From contig JABVXV010000590.1 in NCBI GenBank assembly GCA_013365325.1, positions 1-23,998 of the forward strand: DNA of 23,998 nucleotides, given 5' to 3'. Positions 10,286 to 23,214 of the stretch are shown one piece after another. Position numbers and translations under genes: made by a program. Under the pieces are notes generated by a model. The model did not search any database, was not told the origin of the DNA, and was given only the letters and a program-made list of their open reading frames with translations. The stretch is from Dipetalonema caudispina. Its lineage: Eukaryota > Nematoda > Chromadorea > Rhabditida > Onchocercidae. Numbering within the stretch: the stretch's first letter is position 1; each line of letters begins with the position of its first letter.

Positions 10286-13200
10286 GCTTGACTAGTTTAA
10301 TGATTCGTTTTCGCACTTTTCACTTCCTAGAAAAAAACATAAAAAATTGAAAAAATAGAATTGATAAAATAAAATTTAAATTTAATGAACATAAATAAGC
10401 TCGTGCTAAAAATAAGAGCAAACATTGATAAATATAACAAAAAATAATAATTATATTATCATTAATTCATTATTATTTACAAACAATTATATTGTCATTA
10501 ATTGGTATAATTTAAACTTTATTAATATATTTTTGTTTTATTTATTTATTTATTTGTTTATTTCTTTTCTTTTCTTTTCTTTTTTTTGTCTAGCTAGCTG
10601 ATTTGTTTTATTTGCATTTAAGAATTCATCAATAATGTTGAAGATACTGGTGAATTGGGATAGATAGCTTTTTGCATGTAGAATAATAATGTTCAATAAA
10701 CACAAACTAAAGCATGATGAGAATTTAGGAATTAGTAAAAAAGTTTGAATAATTTGTTTTACGGAAGCAACGAGAAAAGGAAGTTATGCTATATGCTATT
10801 TGGTATGATTGGGATAAATAAAAATAAGAGCAAAAATTGATAAATATATCATTTTTTTTTTTTTGATTCTTATTAAATAGTCAAAAAATTAAAACAATAG
10901 AAATTAAATAAAAGAAAAAAAAATTGAAAATTTATTTGTAAAAAAAAAAAAAATTCCATCATTAAAAAGTATTTCAGACAAAAAAATTTCTTTCTTTCTT
11001 TTTTTTCCCCTTTTTTTTTCAATTAATAGCTTTATTTTATTTCTTATTTTAACTAACTCATTACAAATATTATTGCTTTTTTTTTTTTTTTTTTTTTTTT
11101 TTTGTTGTTTCTTTTTCTTTCTCGTTTTTTTAAAACTTTTTTATTACTTTCTATTTTTTCGCTCTTTTTTTGATTGCTGAAAATTTATAAAACAATTTAG
11201 ATAAATGTGAAGTGCCGAAAAGTTTGAAATGTTAAAATTCATCCTGAAATAATTGAATTGTTTGAAGAGCCTAATTAAGCAATTAATTGCATTAATAAAC
11301 AAGAATAAAAGAACAAAGTAATTTTATGATTATTTTGATGCTCATATATTAATAGCAATTATTTATTTTTGTTTTTCATATTGTTTATTTATTTGGCAAA
11401 TTTCACTCTTCAATCTCTTCTCCTTGTTTGCTTAAAATATAATTAATTAAATAATTTATTAAACAATAAATATGCTTACTTCTTTATTAATTCTAATTCA
11501 TTGATATAATATTTTAATGCTGTAAGGAAGAATTTATAATTGACGAATCATTTTAAAAAAGTAATATTGCAGCATATGATACTGTAGTAGTAATAGTGTA
11601 GCAAATAAATTGAAACTACAAAAATTAAATGTTAAATTTGCATATTGACAATATTGTTGTTATTTAACATTTACCAGTAAATATTTAATTTTGAAAGGTA
11701 GGGGGGTGAGAGAAGATTTTCATAATAAATATGTGTTAAAATTTTCAATAGTTCAGTAATCTGTTATCAATCATTTTGTTTTTCCATTTGAAATAACAGA
11801 TAAAATTCCTACTAAAAAAAAAAAAAAAAAAGCTTTTTTTACTGAATTACATCAATATTATCAATAATTTTCACAATTAAATCAAATATAAAAGTTCAAA
11901 AATCATTTATTTTTCAATTAATTAATTTTTGTTCCCTACTATCTTTTTCATATAAAAACAAAATTTTGCAAAAATTATTACAATGGAAATGCAATAATTC
12001 ACTTTTATTAATATAAGATACTAGAAAAAAAAAACAAAAAAGAAATATGAAACACAAATAATTTTAAATTTAATTAATATTATTTCTTAGCTTAATTGTA
12101 TTATATTCTTACGGTATTTTGAATTACTATTGCTAACAATTATGATTGTTGTCTTCATTCTCAATTAATTCTTAAACATAAAATCTCAATCATACTTATA
12201 CATTCATATACGTAATAAATACATTCACTCTTCTCAGGTACTTAATAATTTCAACTAATCTTCCTTAATTTGCATATCAACCATGAAATGGTGTCACCGA
12301 TACATTCATATATTTATCATGAAGAGAGAGAGAGAGGGAGAGAAAAAGAGATGTAAACAGACGAAGGGACAAAGAGACAAACATACATGTACATATCTAC
12401 AACATATATGGAATACAAATAGGACACCTGTATAAACGAAATAGGTAGATAGAAGGATGACAGGTTTGAAGAGATTATGGTGGCGACATATGTAGTTGAC
12501 AAAAATAGGGAAGTGGTTAGATGAGAATTGAAAGAAAAGAATGGAATGATTTCTGAAGTGTATCATAATCCATCATTTGATGATGGTTAGAAGTGGAAGA
12601 TTGAAAGAATAGTGTATTGGAAATGGATACTTTACTAAAAATTTCAATACAATACCATTTAATCATCATCTTTTCTCTTTTTTTTTTTTCCCCCCTTCAA
12701 TTCTCTTCGTTTTTATTAAATTTCCAATTATCTCATCATTTCTTGCAAATTGAATTTCAATTAATTTCATGTTTGTAACATTTATCAATGAATGATAAGA
12801 ATGGATGTATATGTTGACGTAATTGTCGCTTAATTAATGCTTGTATTAATTAGAGAAAAAAATGAATTAGAAAGAGAGAAAAAAAGGAAAAAAAAATGAA
12901 GACATTTAGGAGCAAATAATTATAAAATATGAATGTGATCAAAAATTTTAAATACTTTAATTATTTGAAGTTTTTGATTACATTCATTCATTATAATTAT
13001 TTACTTCGAATCATCTTCATTGGAATTATATTAAATTGGAATAGAATATAATTTGAAAAATTTCCCAATTTAACAATAATAAATGATATAAAGAAATAAA
13101 AGGAAAAAAGTGATTAATGAACAAAAAAAAATAATATTAAGTATATTTACTTAATAACAGGTTAGTTGATCATAATATCAATAATATTAGCTAGAAGAGA

Positions 13201-15099
13201 ATGATTTCTTTAATGATAAATAACAAATAATTCTTTCAAAATTAATTTAAGCTTTATTTTTTTAAAAATTATTTAAATCTTCTCTTCAAAAGGAAAAAAA
13301 AAAACATTGCTATAATTCTAAGATAATTTCAAATTTCCAAATGTCTTAAATAATCATGTTGTCATAAATTTGCATAAATAAATAAAGGCATTTTTTTTTT
13401 TGGCAAATAATTTCATTGTATAAAAATCGAAATAGATAATAATATAAAAGGTATAAAAATCAGAAAAAAAAATCATAGCTTACTTCTTCTGGGAAAATAT
13501 TTGAAATTAATTTAAGCATTAAGCAGTTGATAAGTTTGATGTTACTAAAATGTAAATTGGAATTTATAATGCTTGGTACTAGAATTGTAAAGATGCAGTT
13601 ACTATGTTTGGCTCAATTTCAGGAATGTTATCCAAAAATATTGCTGATAAAGATTTGTCTTTAGAATTAATTTCAATTCTCTTGAATTTGAATTATTAAA
13701 TTGTTTCATTTGAAGTCAATTGCTTAAATATGATTCAATAGCATTTTTATGTTTCCCTTCCGGTGCAATGACAAATATTGAAACTAATAATTGGAGTAAT
13801 TCAAAACTTAGTGTTAATTTTGAGGCTAAACTACAAGAAAATTTGAAATTAAACAATTTTCAAGCCAATTTAACCCGATGGAAATTCTCACAACATTAAA
13901 TTATTTGAATCTATTTCGAAACAATACGATCAATCATAATTAAAATTCTAAATATTTCGGCATTTTTAAAGCTTATGAATTTCATTGAAAGAAAACGATA
14001 ATGCAAAATTCAATAAATTATCATAACTATTTTTTTCTTCCACTTTTCGAAAATTTTCCAACGATAATTTTAACTTTATTGTAATGTTGAAACGAAAACC
14101 AAAATGCAACTTAATTTTAATCCTATTTAATTACAAGGAGAATTTAAGAAAAAAAAAAAAAAAAAAGAAGAAAGATAGAAAATCTTTTTTATCCTTTACA
14201 AATAATTTTGTATTTTTTGCTGTGCAAATTTCACAGCCCATATTTTGTATGATTTACATTTCATGGATTTTTTGAAAAAAAAAAAAAGCTAAAGATTTTT
14301 TTATGTTACAAAAAAAAAAAAAAAGAAAAAGTCTTTAGTAGTAAAATTAAAATTATTGGTTTATAGAATTTAATGTAGTGATATATGTTGAAAAATGCTG
14401 AATCAATAAATTATATTGTTTGTTACTTATCAAAAATAATAATTACCAGAAATACATCATTTATGGATACTATTCTAAATCAAATGATGAATTAAATTAT
14501 CAATGAATTGTTCCTTATCAAGTATACTATCCTCAAAAATTTTTCATTTTCGAAATAATAATAAAATGAAAGAAAATCAAAAAGACAAAATTGTGAGTAA
14601 TTTTCATTTAGAATTATAATATACGATTTATTACTAATAATAAATCTAATATGAATTTGATATGTCCAATTCGAAATGGTTTATTCCATTTAAGTGTTTA
14701 TAATTTGAAAATGTTATCAATGAGAAAAAATATTAACAATTTTAAAAATTAACATAGACTAAAATTGCATTTTAAAATTATTATCGGTTTAAATACAGGA
14801 AAAAATGAATAAATTGCAGAAAATTATTCAAAAAATTTGAGCAAATTATCGTAGCGATTTATAACGGTACCGTAATCTTTCTCTTTTTCTTTCATAACTA
14901 AGGAAAAAGCATCTAAGATTATATGAAAATATTACGGTGCATTTAAAGAATGAAAAATTTTTTCGATAAAAAAGAGAAGAAGAAAATTTAACGAAAATAA
15001 AAGAATTGATGAAAAGATAGTAATACTGCGTGAAATTACACCGTATAATGGAAGCTTTGATCAACCGAATGGTAGATTTTGTAGTAAAAGAAAGAAATT
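10286..15099. other. 5' flank of pros-1, proximal part, no gene seen
   Basis: AT-rich, probably promoter, 5' UTR intron or intergenic DNA. It has poly-T runs (around 11079-11103), a GA-rich segment at 12320-12350 followed by moderately complex sequence to about 12600, and otherwise unremarkable AT sequence. A 10-bp perfect palindrome ACGGTACCGT lies at 14864-14873. Open frames here are short, Phe/Ile/Ser-rich and unsupported. Confidence 0.65.
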
Positions 15100-15106
15100 T
15101 CGAGAT

Positions 15107-15750
15107 AAATAGGCGGGGGGAAAAAGTGGATGAGGGAAAAGGAGGAGGAGGAGGAGGAGAAGAAGAAGAAGAGGAGGTGGGCTTGGATCAAATGACGATA
15201 ATGATGATGATGATGATGATGATGATAGGATGACATGGAGAAAGAAGATGAAGATGGAGGAAGAAGAGTAAGAGGAGGAGGAAGAGGAGGAGGATGAAGA
15301 GGAAATAAGAGGAGGAGAAGGAGGAGAACGAAAAGATTGGGTAGTATAAAATTCTCTGTCTGGGATGATTTTTCTTCTTGCTGGTAGCAAATCACTATTG
15401 TTGTTATTGTTATTGTTGTTGTTATTATTATTATTATTATTATTGTTGTTTGTTGTTTGTTGTATGATGATGATGATAATAATGATGATGAATGATGATG
15501 ATGTTGATGATGAATGATGATAATGATGATGATAATTTGATGCTAACAATAGACATTCTCCTTCATGATCCATCAATTTCATTTCTTCTCCTATCTCCAT
15601 TTCCATTTCTACTCCCGTCTCCATTTTTCTCCCAATCCTTTTTCATTATTTTCATCCTCCCACCCACATTCCTCTTCAATTCCCTTTTCCTCTTCTCCCA
15701 TCTCCTCCTATCTTCCACCCGAAGTCCTCCTCCTATTCGTTTTCCATGAT
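15107..15750. repeat. compound purine/GAT/AAC-ATT/pyrimidine repeat block
   Basis: The plus strand is GGA/GAA-rich at 15107-15340, with a (GAT)n array at about 15200-15227. It is then GTT/ATT-rich (15395-15462), (GAT)n-rich (15463-15538) and finally CTCC/TTCC-rich (about 15560-15740). The outer parts are purine-rich and pyrimidine-rich on the same strand, so they could partly pair. Open frames through it give runs of Ser, Asn, Ile, Gly or Met depending on frame, so coding is doubtful. Confidence 0.85.
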
Positions 15751-15842
15751 ATTAGATTTTCAAGCCCTACCTCGACGAAAAATATGAAAAAGGGAAAAGA
15801 GAAAGATTCCAATAATTTTAACCCTAACACATCATAATACAT

Positions 15843-15844
<2 letters not shown>

Positions 15845-15892
<48 letters not shown>

Positions 15893-15903
15893 ACACACAC
15901 ACA
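15845..15903. repeat. (CA)n microsatellite
   Basis: About 29 CA units with one CAG interruption near 15888. It is flanked by ordinary AT-rich sequence. Confidence 0.97.
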
Positions 15904-18900
15904 GCTTTATTTTAGTTTATCATTACATCTTTCTCTTCCTTCTCCTTTTCCTATCACAAATAAACTTATTTATTATCAGGAAAAGATATCGCTAGCATGA
16001 ATTCATTCATCACTTGATGAATACAACATTTATGAATATGATGAAATAATTTGTTGTTAGAAGAAAAAGAAAAAAAAAAAAAAAAAAAAAGAAATTATTT
16101 TTATTTTTTAAAATTAAAATTAATTATTTTTTTTTTTTTTTTTTTTTTTTAGCATTAATAAAAATCATATCGAATTATCAAATAAAATTATATGGAATAT
16201 TATTAATATTATCAAATATATTTCAAATCCATAAATGAATAAATTTGGGAAATCTAAAATTTATATCTAACATTAAGGTATGACAAAAAAAAAAAAAGAA
16301 AAAAGGAAAAAAAATTCTTCCATACTTAAAAAGATTGCAAGAGGAATGCATAAATGTTTCCATATAAAAATTTTCTACCAATCGTTTAGTTTAATATATC
16401 TACATGTGCAAAATAATAGTAATCATTGATTGGCTACAGAAAAAAAAAAAAAAAAATCAATTTGCCTATTTTACTAACGATAAACTATCAACAAATAAAT
16501 AATTTAAATCTTTTTGTTTCTTAGTTTAATCAAAATATGATCGTATTTATTGTTAGAGTAAATTTACCAAAACTTCTGTCTTGTTCTATTTTCGTGATTA
16601 ATTAACTATTAGCAGTATAATATTGAGATGCAATTAATATATATTTAGGTTATCGGATAGATTTGGGACAAATAGTAAAATTAAATTAATATTGAATCTT
16701 CATATCTAATTGGAATTGAAAAAAAAAGTGTCTCATACAATTAAAAGTAATATTAAAAGAAACGATTTACAATAATATATATTGAATAATAATTCATTTA
16801 TTGAAAAATTGTGTTTATATAAAAATGAAGAAAGAAGAAAATAAGGGATTAATTTGTTTCCAATAAAATCCAAGAGACATCTGACTAGGAATTAAATTCA
16901 TGCAATAATTGAGTATTGTGCAGAAAAATAACTTTTGTTGATTAAAATGATATATGGTAAATATCAATGGTAACTTTGAATTAAATAACAGTGATTAAGG
17001 ATAATGCACTCTTGTTTATTATAAATTTCATTGTAATTTCTTTTTAAATACAATCCTAATTTTAAAATGATCAAATTGGATGGATTCGACAGCATCAATA
17101 GTTATTCTCCATCAATAGTTGAATATATAATAATGAATAACTCGAGAGAAGGTTCAAATTTCATTAGGAGAATTGACAAGTGATACGGTACGGAACATAA
17201 TCTACGATCACAGACAAGGTTTGGAAAAGAGAAAAGCGATAAGTGGGGGAACTATAACAGTTTAAAGAATAGAAGAGAAAAGGGGAGTAAACAATTTTTG
17301 ATGGTTTTAGAAAAAAAAAAAAAAAAAAAAAAGCGAACGATAATGACAGTAGAAAAAGAAACCACGTGAAGAGAATATATTCTTTTTTATATGCAAATTT
17401 CTTCCGCTATGTTTTGATGTTTTGAAAAAAGATTTGAGAAAAAATGTTGGCATAAACTAAAACTTTGAATCCTATCGTAACATAACGATATATTATAGCA
17501 AAAAAAACAAAAAAACAAAAAACAAAAAACAAAATAAAACAACAAATCACATACTTACAAACTAAAATCAAATATTTGAAAATAGAATAGTGTTATGAGT
17601 CATGAGAAAGGATAGATTGAGATAAGAATAAGCTGGAAATGATTGGAATAGAAGAAATGAAAATATAGGAATGTAATCGAAGGAAGAATTGAAATTTGAT
17701 TATGGTTTGGATTGAAGAATGAATGAAGGAAGTGGGTGGAGCGAGGAGTCCATTTCATCCAATAGGCATTCAACTTCAACTCCTTCATCTTATTCTCAAC
17801 CATTCGTCTTAGGAATAAATTCACCCATTCTCTTACTTCTTTTTTTTTTTTCATATATGGTAATAAGCAATACCACCGTTACAGCTTCATTATTTATAAA
17901 ATTCATTAAAAGTGACGATTAAATTCCAGGCAAAAGTGAAAATGTAATATTTCACATTTGTTTTTATCATTTCAAAAAATCAAGGATGAACAATTTTAAA
18001 ATTAGCAAAACATACAATAGAAATGAAAAGCTAAAACCAATATACATATTAGTATACCAATTAATTTGTCTGATAAGTTATTGTTGTGTAATTACAAATT
18101 ACATATAGTCCCACATTGAATAATTATTGATTTGAATTTTATTACTCTAGAATATAATTAATTAGCATGTAACAATTTCTAAATTCTTCCAATTGATTTA
18201 TAAGCATTTCTCCAGTTACTGTGTCAGATGATGAAACTGTAATTGGTTTGTTCACCTGGTATTATTTGGGTAACACATGATGCTGTCTTCATGCTCTTCA
18301 TGTAACCTCAAACGGAGAAGCTTCATTTTGCTTCTATACTACCGCTATTCATCACATGTATAGTATCCAAACAGGAAAATTAATGGTTGATCGGTGTTAT
18401 AAGTTATAGAAACTATATGAAATGAATTATTATCAAAATTTACACAAAAAAATTTAGGACAATGCATTATAGCACATATTGAATTGTATTTTTATTACTA
18501 AATTAAATTCAAATTTTACTATCATTTTAAACTTCAATTATCCAAAAAAAAAAATCCTAGGCATAAATTATCAGTAAATCATTCCAATTACATTTAAATT
18601 TATTAAAAATTACGAAAAAACAAAATGAATAGGTATTAAAACAACAAACAAATAGTCAAAAAAAAAAAAATACTCCAAGATTGATTCTTTCTATCGTTTC
18701 ATGCAATTTGTTCATGAATGAACCATATATTTTGGAATAAACAAAGGAAAAAGAAAAAAAAAAAAAAAAAACAATTTTTGGAATTATTCTCAGAATGACG
18801 AATTACGGGAAAGAAGTGAGAAAGTGGTTATTATTATGGGAGAAGTTTAAACAGTGAATGGCACTTTTTAGAATAAACTTTTTTTTTTCTCCTTTTTTTT

Positions 18901-19040
18901 TTTTTTTTTTTTTCTTTCCGAAGCATCGTTAATTTATTCCATATTTTTTGTTTGAGATAAGAGGCAAGCCAAAATTTTGATTGATACTGCTCGGGAAAAT
19001 ATGAGAAAAAGGGAAGTTGAAATTTAAGTCAAAAACCATT

Positions 19041-19110
19041 CATATATATATATATATATATACAAATATATATAGAGAGAGAGAAAGGGAGAGAGAAAGA
19101 GAGAGAGAGT
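19041..19110. repeat. (TA)n followed by (GA)n microsatellite
   Basis: A run of TA units (19041-19063), a short spacer, then imperfect GA units with GAAAG/GGG interruptions to about 19110. Confidence 0.93.
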
Positions 19111-21088
19111 TATTTTATTGATTTGATGAATAGCCTCGATATGAAATTTATTTTTCCCAAATTAAAAAAAAAAGAAAAATTAGAAAAATAAAATAAATCA
19201 TTTCATTATTTATCACATAAATTTTCCTTTACTTTTGTCATTTTTTTTTTCCATATATTGAATTGTTTCACTCCTTTTTTTTTTTTTTTTTTACTATTTT
19301 CTCCTCCGCCCTTCCCAATCTTCCATTTATTTCATATATTTATTGTATGTTTGATTTAATTCATTGATAAAGTGCAAGTAATGGAAAAAAAAAAGGAAAA
19401 GAAAAAGGTGAAGAATTATTATAAACAGTTTAAATTGGCATAAAAACAAACAAAAAAAAAAAAAGAAAGTAAAGAAAAATGAAATAACTTAATTACTATA
19501 AAATTATAATTAAAATTTTTTATTAATATGGATGGTTGTTATAATGTCAATATTTGTTCTCAATCAATCATTAGTAGTGCTGCAAACCTAATTAATTTAA
19601 TATTATCAAAAGATTGATGCATACATATCCTAAATGGATTTTTGAGGTTTTTTTTGAAATTAAGATAAATTTTTAATTGTAATTGACTTATTTATGACAC
19701 TTGTAATAATAAAATTTCAAAATTTATGATTTCTTCTATTTGCATACCATATCAGTTCTGGAAATTCAACAAATAATCATAGTTTGCTTTTTTTTACACA
19801 TATATATGTTATTTGATAATATGTAACTTTAACTTTAAAGAATATCAAACATCAACCTGTTATCAGCAAAAAAAAAAAATGGTTAATTTAATTAATAAAT
19901 TAATTATTTGTTACCTTTTCTTACGTCAACTTTAAAGTTTCTAATCAAAATTTTTTCAAATAAAAAATGTTGCATAAACTTGAATAATTGATACGTTGAT
20001 AATATTGGATAGACCTTTTCATTAATCAATAAATAATTATCAGTAAAAAATGATTGCATGTATCCTGGATGAAGCTTTAATCTCGATTCCCTCTCTTCTC
20101 TATTTCTCGACTTTTTCCTCCATCTCTCCTGCTCCCCCGCCTCTTCTTCCCCTGATGAAAATGTTCCCCGCCCAATCCATATTATCTACAAATAATATAT
20201 ACTTTATTTCCCGAGCTTCAATAGCATGAATTGATAGTTTCTACTAAATCTGTTATCAGTTATCACCTATTTTTTTTCAGTTTTTCAATCAATATTCTAC
20301 AAGAAATCTAAAATTTTTAATAATATTTTACAAAAAAAATAAAAACTTCCTTATTTCCTTCTGTGAAAATTATCCATTTATTCGAAAAAGTGCCAATAAA
20401 ATTCCTAAATGATAAATAAGTGATCAAATATGATACAATTTATTTTTGATAGGTAATTTTGATGATCAAAATTAATCATATCGCTGAATTTTGATTATTA
20501 ATTATACAATTATCAGTTTTTTTCATTTTTTTCTCGTAGAAATCTAAATCAAATATCGTTTTTTTTTTTTTTTTTTTTTTTTAATAACTAATATAAAATC
20601 TTCTACAACAATTATTGCACCTTCATTTTCCTTTATTTTACCTTACCCTCGTAATTATGATATAAATAATCTTAAAACGTAATGAATATTATCATTTTGA
20701 TCGATGACTTATAATTTAGCAACAAATTTTTCAACAACTGAAACATTGTAATATACAAAGTTTCAGATAATATTTTCCTTCAACCAATTTTCAAATCTTT
20801 TTTTCTAAACTTTAATTTAAATCAACAATTTTATAGTTGAATTAAAGGAGATAGATGTGTGATAGATGATGAAACATATAATGACAGTTAATAATATATT
20901 TATCTATCATCTCATAATGAATTAAATTTGACAATTACATTTAACAGTTAGATATTGCATTGTTAAATCTTTTTATATATAACTTTTACTTGCCTATTTA
21001 TAATTGAAAGATTATTATTTTGATTAACACAAATAAATTTTCAAATTTTCTCTTTTCATTCTTCCCTCAATTAAGCAAAGATGATAAA

Positions 21089-21089
21089 T

Positions 21090-21177
<88 letters not shown>

Positions 21178-21190
21178 ACATCATCATCAT
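21089..21190. repeat. (ATC)n microsatellite
   Basis: About 29 uninterrupted ATC/CAT units, one AACA interruption, then three more units. It is the longest interior trinucleotide array in the window and lies in apparently non-coding DNA. Confidence 0.97.
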
Positions 21191-21774
21191 TCGTAATGGT
21201 AATAATAATGTCAAGTTATATTATCTATCCATGAATAATGTATGCCATTAATTGCAACTACCGGTTGGTTGGTTGGTTATAGTGGTCGTAGTAACGGTAA
21301 TGTGATAGTAATAGTTGTTGTAGGATGTTGAAATAATAATAAAGGTAGTGTATAAGTATCAGTATGTATATAACTGTTGAAGTAATAACCTCAACCCGTA
21401 GTGTCCTATTCTTTTCCTAACATCAATAAATGATTTGAAGGGATTGGATCGGAAAATAGACTAACTCAAAAAAGGGGGTCGAATGAAGGGAAGTACCGCT
21501 AATCCGTCTCGTCTCCAATATTTCACTTCCATCTCTTTTTGTCCCATATATTCATCTTCAACTACAATTATAATTTGTATTGTTCAGTTGTCAATTACTA
21601 TTGTAATTTCGAGAATATATTTCAAAAAGAGGGAAAAATGTACAATTTTTGAAAAATTTTGATAAACATATATGTAATTCAAAAAAAAAAAAAAAAAATT
21701 TCTTTCTTTTTTTCTTTTTCTCTTTTTTTTTTTTCTCATATAAAATTTCAATAGTTACATTTTATTCAAATTTT

Positions 21775-21808
<34 letters not shown>

Positions 21809-22684
21809 AGAGAACGTAAACAAAAGCTAAAAACAAAAGCGAAAACAACAATAAAATATTGATATGAATGATTTTCGAATGAATGCAAATAAGAGATGGA
21901 ATAGAGTAAAAAAATTTGAATGGAAAAATTTTTTAATAAAAATTTGGCAATCTTAGTGAATGTTTGAAATTTAATATGTGAGGAAAATGTTGAAAATTTA
22001 ATGCTAGTAATTATAGTAATAATAACAACAGGTAAATAACACTATTATCAAATAAATTTTACAATCTTTCAAATTTTTCAATACAAAAATTTTCCCATTT
22101 TTATCGTAACACTATCATTTGATTTTGAATTTAAAATAATATTGATGCGAAATATTTTAGGACAAATCAACAAATGAAATTTTTACTTCAATTTTTTTTT
22201 CTCCTGATCAGTTTATCAAAATTTCAATTATTATTATTTATAGAAAATAAATTATTAGTATTTGATAGCTTATGACTGGAATAAATTGATAAATGCGGAA
22301 GAATAAAATAGAAAAAAAAAGACATTTTGGAATATTCAGGAAAATTAAGACAATGGTATGCGGTAATGAAGAAGGAGAAGAAGAAGCACAATAGACCTAA
22401 TTTCAACTTATATGGTTGGCGGTAACCTTTTTGACCTTTTCATGAAAATCATCATCCTAAAACAGATAATCCAGGATCGGCTAATTGCTCTCCTTGATTT
22501 TTTTTTTTTTTTTTTTTTTTTTGTTACCTCTAATTTAACCTTTTTTTTTCTTGCTTTTTCCTTATTCCTTTTTATCTTTTATGCAATATTTAATTCTTTT
22601 CAAAATCTTTTCACTTTCTAAAATTTTTTCTTTTATCTTATAGTTAGTATAACGGTTTATTGGTCTTTACTAGACTGTTCTTTT

Positions 22685-22708
22685 TCTCTCTCTCTCTCTC
22701 TCTCTCTC
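22685..22708. repeat. (CT)n microsatellite
   Basis: About 12 CT units immediately upstream of a higher-complexity island (about 22720-22920). Confidence 0.93.
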
Positions 22709-22949
22709 CTTATATGTATGTATAGGTCATACAAGGACAGGTGGTAGAGGTAGATGTACCCATGTTATGCTTCTTCATGCCGCTTCTACTGTAGGCTGTT
22801 AATAAAAATAGCTTTTAATTCGAACAATTAATTACCATCAAATCATCTCTCATTAGCAGATAAGCTATGCCGCATATCTTGCGGTACATTCATATTTCAT
22901 CCATATATACTCAATAACCTATCTCTACACATAGAGATACCACAAACAG

Positions 22950-22992
22950 ACACATACACACACACAGACACACACACACACACACACACAGA
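22950..22992. repeat. imperfect (CA)n microsatellite
   Basis: CA units interrupted by CAGA and CATA. It lies just downstream of the 22720-22920 island, so microsatellites bracket that island. Confidence 0.9.
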
Positions 22993-23146
22993 CATATACA
23001 CAAATAACAGATAGTAAAGCTGTTTTATATCCTAAATCTTCATAGCATTTCTTTAATTCACCTAATACATCTGCATAGGTTACTTGATTAATTCATTGCC
23101 GTTGCAATTATCTTTCTTTTTTTTTTTTTTTGACCATATTTCTATA

Positions 23147-23214
23147 ATTATACCGTAAGGTTATCATATTTTTGATTATACCGTAAGGTTAATTATGATT
23201 ATACCGTAAGGTTA
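23147..23214. repeat. three direct copies of a 17-bp unit
   Basis: ATTATACCGTAAGGTTA occurs exactly at 23147-23163, 23175-23191 and 23198-23214. The first and third copies are both followed by TCATATTTTT. The unit is not a simple repeat, so these are real short direct repeats, perhaps a clustered protein-binding site. Confidence 0.95.

Noticed and set aside
12306..12566. Minus-strand frame of 86 codons rich in Phe, Ser, Cys and His
   Set aside because: The second half is created by a GA repeat. There is no conserved motif, and an overlapping frame is equally open.
15036..15624. Minus-strand open frames with poly-Ser, poly-Asn, poly-Ile and poly-His
   Set aside because: Different frames of the same microsatellite block all stay open and give different homopeptides, which is the signature of repeat DNA rather than coding sequence. 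The poly-Ile run is especially unlike a protein.
15708..15902. Minus-strand frame with alternating Cys-Val
   Set aside because: It is a translation of the (CA)n microsatellite.
17719..17922. Plus-strand open frame starting MNEGSGWSEESISSN and Ser-rich, preceded by an in-frame TGA
   Set aside because: Only 67 codons. The second half is Leu/Phe from a T run, and no homology or splice signals support it. The opposite strand is equally open. Kept only as part of a complex island.
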